Origin: Onstottus_B arcticum
Lineage (GTDB): Bacteria > Acidobacteriota > Blastocatellia > UBA7656
Length of the DNA: 64,000 nucleotides
Assembly (NCBI GenBank): GCA_038040485.1
Contig: JBBPIE010000021.1
Location: forward strand, 1-64,000
Direction of reading: 5' to 3'
Under the pieces are notes generated by a model. It had not been told where the DNA came from. It did no database searches and saw nothing but the letters and a program-made list of their open reading frames with translations. Position numbers and translations under genes: made by a program. This document shows positions 59,092 through 64,000 of this stretch, piece after piece (position 1 is the stretch's first letter; each line of letters opens with the position of its first letter).

Positions 59092-59396
59092 TCGCCTCTC
59101 ATCTCGCTCTCACGTCCAGTCGGAAACATCTCAGAACCTTCTCAGTCGCTGCTCACTCTTCTTGCACACTCGCCGGTTAGACTCCAACCAGCATGTTGAT
59201 CAAACCTCTAGGGGCGTCCCTCCCTGGGCGCCCCTCGTTGGTAGCCGAAGTGGGCTTGCCCACGGAGGGACGCCCCTACAGGATCGATGAGCAGATGAAG
59301 CAATCCGAGCATCCAGGAGCGCAGGCGTCGCATCAGAGCTGGCTGTAACAGCGGCCCACGTTCGGGGCAAGTCAAGAGCAATCGTGGAGGCATTCG
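59092..59396. repeat. 305-nt gap with a CGTCCCTCCGTGGG family inverted repeat
   Basis: 59207-59282: TAGGGGCGTCCCTCCCTGGG CGCCCCTC faces GGGCTTGCCCACGGAGGGAC GCCCCTA. No gene is visible in the rest of the gap. Confidence 0.85.
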
Positions 59397-60668
59397 ATGG
59401 TCAAGAACATTGCTGCGATAGGAATCGTCTACGTGATTGCGGCCGTCGGTTGGATGGTGCTCGGAAGCACAATCGACCTTCGGACGAGCAGTCAGGATGG
59501 AAGGTTGAAAGAATCAGTGGGTGAGCTTTGGGGCACGCCACTGGAGCAGCGCGCGCCGAAGGCGTCTCTCGAGGTCGAACGTGCGCTCTTTCAGACGCCC
59601 GGCTCAGCCATGCCGGCCAAGCCATCGGATCCGGAGTCGATCAACGTGCCGCTCGTCCGCAGCAAGATCGAAGTCGGGTTGGATCTCGAGCAGCGACAGA
59701 AAGGGTTACTGTGGTACTCGATGTTCAAGGCTCGCGTTGCGGGCAGATACGTCTTCGAGAACATCGAAAACAAAAGGGGAACGCTTGCGGTGAGTTTCGC
59801 ATTTCCTTCGGCGGACGGAATCTACGACGACTTCAAGTTTCAAATCGACGGAAAACAAGTTCCGTTCACGCGAGTAGGCAAAGATCTAGTTGTGGGGAGA
59901 GTCGACTGCGGCGGGAACTCGAGGCATCAACTGGACGTGAACTACTCCTCGCAAGGCCTCGACCGATTCTTGTATCGCCTGGGCGACGGGATAAACGAGG
60001 TAAAAGACTTCTCTTTGTCGGTCGCTACAGACTTCGGCGGCTACGACTACCCCGCTAATACGCTTGCGCCGAGTCGAAAGGAAGAAACCGGAAACGGGTG
60101 GGAGCTCGAGTGGAAATACTCCGATCTGATATCGGGGAGCGGGATCGGCGTCGAGATGCCGCAGAAGCTCAACCCGGGCCCAATAGCAGCGCGCATCTCT
60201 TACTTCGCCCCGGTATCGCTCGGGTTCTTTTTCTTCCTGATCTTTATCATATCGATGGTGCGTGGGATTCGGATTCATCCGATGAACTACTTCTTCCTCG
60301 CGGCGTCGTTCTTTGCGTTTCATCTGCTGCTTGCCTATCTGGTCGATCACATCTCGATTCACACGGCGTTTTTTATTTGCTCAGTCGTGTCGATGGCGCT
60401 GGTGCTTTCATACATGCGCATCGTCGTTGGCGCGCGCTTCGCGTTTGTCGAAACCGCTATTGCCCAGTTCATTTACCTGATCGGGTTTTCTTATGCGTTT
60501 TTCTTTGAAGGTGTCACCGGGCTTGCGGTGACAATCGGCGCGATCATCACGCTGTTCGTAGTTATGCAAACGACCGCGAGGATCAACTGGTCACAACGGT
60601 TTCAGATTGGAAGGGCGGCAACAAATGAATTGACGATATCATCGCCGTCGATGAAGCATCCCGCGTAG
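59397..60668 (+). CDS. CreD-like inner-membrane protein
   Basis: A 423-residue protein. The N-terminal helix (NIAAIGIVYVIAAVGWMVLG) is followed by a large periplasmic region and then six hydrophobic helices after residue 270 (FAPVSLGFFFFLIFIISMVR, PMNYFFLAASFFAFHLLLAY, HTAFFICSVVSMALVLSYMR). LLWYSMFKARVAGRYVFEN and the PMNYFFLAASFFAFHLLLAY region match the CreD/inner-membrane stress family. Exact role unknown; CreD is linked to envelope stress and beta-lactam response in Enterobacteria. ATG 59397 has GGAGG 6 nt upstream. Monocistronic. Confidence 0.75.
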   Translation: MVKNIAAIGIVYVIAAVGWMVLGSTIDLRTSSQDGRLKESVGELWGTPLEQRAPKASLEVERALFQTPGSAMPAKPSDPESINVPLVRSKIEVGLDLEQRQKGLLWYSMFKARVAGRYVFENIENKRGTLAVSFAFPSADGIYDDFKFQIDGKQVPFTRVGKDLVVGRVDCGGNSRHQLDVNYSSQGLDRFLYRLGDGINEVKDFSLSVATDFGGYDYPANTLAPSRKEETGNGWELEWKYSDLISGSGIGVEMPQKLNPGPIAARISYFAPVSLGFFFFLIFIISMVRGIRIHPMNYFFLAASFFAFHLLLAYLVDHISIHTAFFICSVVSMALVLSYMRIVVGARFAFVETAIAQFIYLIGFSYAFFFEGVTGLAVTIGAIITLFVVMQTTARINWSQRFQIGRAATNELTISSPSMKHPA

Positions 60669-60688
60669 GATCCTATCGGAGTAGGCAG

Positions 60689-60820
60689 TCTTCTCTGCGC
60701 AGACCTCAGCGTCTCTGTGTCTTTGCGGTTAGAGGGTGTCGCGAGTCTGTGACTAGGCGACGGCGGCGACACCCTCTAACCGTAGAGACGCTAAGACGCT
60801 GAGGTTTGCGCAGAGAAGAC
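60689..60820. repeat. long inverted repeat, AACCGCAGAGACGCAGAG family
   Basis: TCTTCTCTGCGCAGACCTCA GCGTCTCTGTGTCTTTGCGG TTAGAGGGTGTCGC faces GCGACACCCTCTAACCGTAG AGACGCTAAGACGCTGAGGT TTGCGCAGAGAAGA. Arms are about 54 nt, the longest in the window. It lies before ubiX. Confidence 0.93.
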
Positions 60821-60827
60821 CGCCATC

Positions 60828-60856
60828 TTGCTGAGGTCAGGCCGCACGGATACAAT
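60828..60856 (+). promoter_or_regulatory. promoter of ubiX, probably leaderless
   Basis: TTGCTG (60828-60833), a 17-nt spacer and TACAAT (60851-60856). The GTG start is 6 nt after the -10 and there is no SD. Confidence 0.6.
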
Positions 60857-60862
60857 GCACCC

Positions 60863-61477
60863 GTGAAATCCATAACTGTCGGGATCAGCGGCGCGAGCGG
60901 TGCCATCTACGCGCAGCGGCTTTTGATGCAGCTTGAAGACAGCGTCGAAGTCGGCCAGATCAACCTGGTCATCAGCGGACCGGGCCGCCGCGTTATCAGC
61001 GACGAACTAGACATCAATCCGACCGCCGACTCCGAAAACATAGTCGCCGCGTTGATCGGCCGCCCGTCGACCAAGACCGTAGTGTTTCACCCGGGCGACA
61101 TCGGCGCGGCCATCGCTTCGGGATCTTATCCGGTCGATGCGATGGCTATCATTCCCTGCTCGTCGTCAACGCTAGGAGTTCTCGCGTCGGGCTCTTCACG
61201 GAATCTTCTTCATCGAGCCGCCGACGTTTGCTTGAAGGAAGGCCGCAAGCTGGTTATCGTCCCGCGCGAAACTCCTCTGTCGACTATTCACATCGAGAAC
61301 ATGCTCAAGCTTCGGCAGGCTGGCGCGATGATCGTTCCAGCGATGCCGGCGTTTTATCACCGGCCGGCGGACATCGTATCGATGGTGGATCATTTTATCT
61401 ATCGAGTGATGGATCATCTCGGAGTCGCGCATTCGCAGGAGACGGTTTGGCAAGGTGATCTGAGTCAACCGGTGTAG
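60863..61477 (+). CDS. ubiX: flavin prenyltransferase UbiX
   Basis: A 204-residue UbiX/Pad1: SITVGISGASGAIYAQRLLM, IIPCSSSTLGVLASGSSRNL, LVIVPRETPLSTIHIENML and AMPAFYHRPADIVSMVDHFI. It prenylates FMN to the cofactor of UbiD decarboxylases, here probably for the final decarboxylation of menaquinone synthesis. The GTG at 60863 is chosen because the family starts with a basic residue and IT(V/I)GISGASG, and it sits 6 nt after a promoter -10. No UbiD gene is visible in the window. The next gene starts 10 nt downstream, so they may share a transcript. Confidence 0.94.
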   Translation: MKSITVGISGASGAIYAQRLLMQLEDSVEVGQINLVISGPGRRVISDELDINPTADSENIVAALIGRPSTKTVVFHPGDIGAAIASGSYPVDAMAIIPCSSSTLGVLASGSSRNLLHRAADVCLKEGRKLVIVPRETPLSTIHIENMLKLRQAGAMIVPAMPAFYHRPADIVSMVDHFIYRVMDHLGVAHSQETVWQGDLSQPV

Positions 61478-61486
61478 GATTCCTAG

Positions 61487-62215
61487 ATGCAGAGTCTGTC
61501 GAGAGAAATCGCCAAGCACATCGCCCTCGTCACCTTTGCTGCGCTCGTCTTCGTATGCTCTGCGCCTGCTCAAGATATGGCCAGGGTTAGAGGCGTGCTC
61601 GCCGATCAACAGGGTGCGCGGGTTAATGGTGCATCCGTCAGCCTTGAGAACGAAACATTCAAGAGAACGATTCAGTCTGATCAGGGGGGCAGGTTTGAGT
61701 TCGATGTACCGCCGGGCAAATACAAGCTCAGTGTCCCCAGTCATGGGTTCGACGAATTCGCGAAAGACGTCGTGCTGAATTCGGGGGCTAACGAAGAACT
61801 CGCGATCACCTTGTTCCCCACGCCGATGCGTGGGTCGCACGCTATCCTCGCTGAACCGGAAGATGCCAGGGTCAGAGGTGAGATCGCTACTCAATCAGGT
61901 GCGCTGATTCCTGGTGCGGCCGTCAGGTTTGAGAGCCAGGCGTTCAATGTAACAATTCAGTCTGATCAGGCGGGCAGGTTTGAGTTGGATGTACCTGTGG
62001 GCAAATACAAGCTCAGTGTCGCTTGTCTTGGTTTCAAATACTTTGCTCAGGATGTTGTGCTGAATTCAGGATCTAACGCCGAAATCGTGATTGAGCTTGA
62101 GTTCGCTCCAGGCCTCCCGCGTATGCCTCATCCTGCCATTGCCGAACCGGAAGTGACGATAGAGGCTATTCACGCCCCGGTGTTTCAGAAAATGGCTCCA
62201 ATGAAGTTGAGATGA
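61487..62215 (+). CDS. exported protein with two duplicated carboxypeptidase-regulatory-like domains
   Basis: A 242-residue protein with a signal peptide (IALVTFAALVFVCSAPAQ). Two copies of a beta-sandwich domain follow, at about 33-113 and 126-205: VRGVLADQQGARVNGASVSL and RFEFDVPPGKYKLSVPSHGF, then VRGEIATQSGALIPGAAVRF and RFELDVPVGKYKLSVACLGF. The DNA of the two repeats is almost identical over some stretches (see findings). The fold is CarboxypepD_reg/transthyretin-like, a common surface-exposed module in Acidobacteria. Function unknown. Confidence 0.8.
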   Translation: MQSLSREIAKHIALVTFAALVFVCSAPAQDMARVRGVLADQQGARVNGASVSLENETFKRTIQSDQGGRFEFDVPPGKYKLSVPSHGFDEFAKDVVLNSGANEELAITLFPTPMRGSHAILAEPEDARVRGEIATQSGALIPGAAVRFESQAFNVTIQSDQAGRFELDVPVGKYKLSVACLGFKYFAQDVVLNSGSNAEIVIELEFAPGLPRMPHPAIAEPEVTIEAIHAPVFQKMAPMKLR

Positions 62216-62240
62216 TCCTGCGCATTTATCGCGTGACACC

Positions 62241-63134
62241 TTGAGTGAACAAAAAACAATAGCCGGACGGCTGCGGATCACGCTCGAGATGATCAAGATC
62301 GAGCATACGCTGTTCGCTCTGCCGTTTGCCTTTCTGGGAGCCGCGCTCGCCGCGCGCGACGTGCCTTCTCAACCTGCACGATTCTGGGTCTCGAAGCTCC
62401 TCTGGATCACGCTTGCGATGATCGGCGCAAGATCGGCCGCGATGACTTTCAACCGAATCGCCGACGCAAAGATCGATGCTGCTAACCCGCGCACCGCAAC
62501 TCGAGCCTTGCCTGCGGGGCTGCTCGATATGCGATTCGCGTGGGTGTTCACCATCGTCGCATCTCTGCTGTTTTTGCTTGCAGCCTCGCAGCTCAATCGT
62601 CTCACGCTGATTCTTTCGCCGGTCGCGCTTGGCTCGGTGTTTCTTTACTCATACACAAAGCGATTCACCGCGCTCTCGCATCTCGTTCTCGGCTGGTGTC
62701 TCGCAATAGCTCCATCGGGCGCGTGGATCGCCATCCAGGGCAAGCTCACCCTGTTGCCTGTTCTTTTGTCGCTTGCGGTGATGCTGTGGACCGCCGGGTT
62801 CGACGTTCTGTATGCGTGTCAGGATTACGAGTTCGACCGGCGCGCGGGGCTTCACTCGATCCCGCAGCGTCTGGGCATCAGCAAAGCTCTCTGGGTCGCG
62901 CGAGGCATTCACTCGTTGATGTTCGCGGTGCTCGTCGTGTTCTTCTGGATGGCGAATCTCAGTTGGCTTGGCTTGCTCGGCGTTGTCGCAACCGGGCTCC
63001 TGCTGATTTATCAACACAGCATTGTGAGAGCCGACGACCTTTCACGGCTCGATGCGGCGTTCTTCACCACGAACGCCTTCGTGAGCATAATCCTGTTTGT
63101 CACGATGGCCGGCGATGCATTGATGCTGAGATGA
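62241..63134 (+). CDS. UbiA-family prenyltransferase, probable MqnP
   Basis: A 297-residue membrane enzyme with eight or nine helices. The two Asp-rich motifs are present: NRIADAKIDAANPRT (NxxxDxxxD) and DVLYACQDYEFDRRAGL (DxxxD). These bind the prenyl diphosphate through Mg. The closest known type is the UbiA-like MqnP of futalosine-type menaquinone synthesis; a 4-hydroxybenzoate polyprenyltransferase is the alternative. Start is a TTG (62241). It follows ubiX with one gene between, so both would act on the same quinone pathway. Confidence 0.88.
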   Translation: MSEQKTIAGRLRITLEMIKIEHTLFALPFAFLGAALAARDVPSQPARFWVSKLLWITLAMIGARSAAMTFNRIADAKIDAANPRTATRALPAGLLDMRFAWVFTIVASLLFLLAASQLNRLTLILSPVALGSVFLYSYTKRFTALSHLVLGWCLAIAPSGAWIAIQGKLTLLPVLLSLAVMLWTAGFDVLYACQDYEFDRRAGLHSIPQRLGISKALWVARGIHSLMFAVLVVFFWMANLSWLGLLGVVATGLLLIYQHSIVRADDLSRLDAAFFTTNAFVSIILFVTMAGDALMLR

Positions 63135-63144
63135 TGCCGGCCAG

Positions 63145-64000
63145 ATGACGCCCTTTCAGCAAACCCCGGAGAATACCCTCGAGTTGATCGACGCGGCTTC
63201 CACCTTCAACCAAGATTCGATGGCAGACGAGTCCGAACAGTCGAAAGAGTCGCGGTTTCGCGGCGTGTTCTCTCGATTCAGAGTCTGGATTGCCGAGCGG
63301 CTCGCGCCCCACAATGAAGTGAGCAAACGCGCTACGCGTGGCGCTCTTCGCTCAACCCTGATTGTCGCAGGCATCTTTGTGCTGGCGCTCGGAGTCAGGC
63401 TCTTGCAATGCGAGGATGTCTATCCCGAGGCGATTCGGAACGACAGCATGCTTCAGCGCTTGCGTCACTTCTACACCGACGAAGCGTCACGCATCCGCAA
63501 TCAAGGCAGCCTTCTATTTGCAACTGAGGCGGCCGATCCGAGCGACGCCGGCAGGATCGCGCACCCGCCCGGCTATTCGATATTGATGGCGGCGACCGGC
63601 CTGGGTCTCGGCGACTCGGGCGCAGGTCTGCGCTACCTGCAGATTGTCTGCGCGTCGGCCTCGTGTGGGTTGATTTTCTTCATAGCAGTTGAGTTGCTGC
63701 CCATCGGCGTAGCCGCGATAGCCGGTTTGCTTTCCGCGCTCTCGCCTCACCTGGCTTACTATTCCCTTGTCCTGTCGCCCGAGACTTTTGCGACATTCCC
63801 GATCCTGATTGGGGTGTATTGTCTCATCAAGGCTTACAAGCGCCCGCGTTTCTGGCTCCTTGCTGCGGCCGGCGCATCGATCGGTCTATCGTGCTGGCTT
63901 CGAGCGAATGGTTTGCTGCTCGCGCCGTTTCTCGCGGTCACGATTCCGATCTTCTTTGAACGCGGGAAGCGGCTCCGCTACAGCGCGATTCTCGTGGGCA
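63145..64000 (+). CDS. ArnT/PMT-like glycosyltransferase, 3' end cut by window
   Basis: The frame is open from ATG 63145 to the window edge (285 codons). After an unusual 70-residue hydrophilic N-terminus comes a first helix (STLIVAGIFVLALGVRLLQ), a periplasmic loop with FYTDEASRI, and HPPGYSILMA, the conserved loop of GT39/GT83-type C-class glycosyltransferases. Several more hydrophobic helices follow (LLPIGVAAIAGLLSALSPHL, LSPETFATFPILIGVYCLIK). It would transfer a sugar from a lipid carrier in the periplasm, to protein or lipid A. The C-terminus and substrate are unknown. Confidence 0.8.
   Translation, partial: MTPFQQTPENTLELIDAASTFNQDSMADESEQSKESRFRGVFSRFRVWIAERLAPHNEVSKRATRGALRSTLIVAGIFVLALGVRLLQCEDVYPEAIRNDSMLQRLRHFYTDEASRIRNQGSLLFATEAADPSDAGRIAHPPGYSILMAATGLGLGDSGAGLRYLQIVCASASCGLIFFIAVELLPIGVAAIAGLLSALSPHLAYYSLVLSPETFATFPILIGVYCLIKAYKRPRFWLLAAAGASIGLSCWLRANGLLLAPFLAVTIPIFFERGKRLRYSAILVG

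Overview
The window reads as a GC-rich, gene-dense stretch of a Gram-negative chromosome. My best guess is Acidobacteriota, class Blastocatellia. This is inferred from the gene mix: a Ser/Thr kinase fused to TPRs plus a decayed relative, VIT/von Willebrand A protein, split methylmalonyl-CoA mutase, secreted M28 peptidase and D-aminoacylase, probable futalosine-type menaquinone genes. It also rests on the very many intergenic inverted repeats. No 16S rRNA or other decisive marker is present.

Layout. 1-3.4 kb: edge-truncated TPR gene, small secreted proteins, a remnant of a kinase/TPR gene and a putative HExxH metalloprotease. 3.4-10.7 kb (minus strand): a seven-gene nucleoside import and salvage locus (ABC ATPase, two permeases, purine nucleoside phosphorylase, uridine kinase, cytidine deaminase, exported amidohydrolase). 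11.1-13.3 kb: ECF sigma / anti-sigma / exported-protein operon. 13.6-19.5 kb: RpiB with an unusual N-terminus and active site, hpt, a TIR-NB-ARC-TPR protein (candidate phage defence), tRNA-Arg(CCT), a REP-like palindrome cluster, apt, acylphosphatase, tRNA-Pro(CGG). 19.7-25.5 kb: MFS transporter, YbjN-like protein, VIT/vWA protein, purD. 25.5-28 kb: a poorly known three-gene set with a monohaem cytochrome-like protein. 28.5-31 kb: Ser/Thr kinase with TPRs. 31.2-33.9 kb: split methylmalonyl-CoA mutase enclosing two small ORFs. 34-35.5 kb: second ECF sigma / anti-sigma unit with a CpxP/Spy-like sensor. 35.9-43 kb: M28 peptidase, enoyl-CoA hydratase + D-aminoacylase, HAD phosphatase, AtuA pair, CDGSH protein. 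43.3-47.1 kb: APC permease and an AT-richer patch with two secreted proteins, one frameshifted. 47.2-57.4 kb (minus strand): an extended copper/silver module: Cys-rich protein, YtkA-like lipoprotein, CusA, CusC, CusB fused to a cupredoxin domain, DUF2318 protein, FtsX-type permease with a Met-rich loop, ABC ATPase. 57.7-64 kb: probable aminodeoxyfutalosine deaminase, CreD-like protein, UbiX, a duplicated-domain secreted protein, UbiA/MqnP prenyltransferase and an edge-truncated glycosyltransferase.

The most unusual layer is intergenic. At least twenty imperfect inverted repeats fall into several families. Two four-copy clusters (18.1-18.4 and 40.6-40.9 kb) share a head beginning GTAGGC but carry different palindromic stems, like REP/BIME elements mobilised by RAYT enzymes. 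Other families have long arms made of iterated 7-9 bp words, and some run into gene ends. Several SD-less genes have TACAAT or TTTAAT 6-9 nt before the start codon, suggesting leaderless transcripts.
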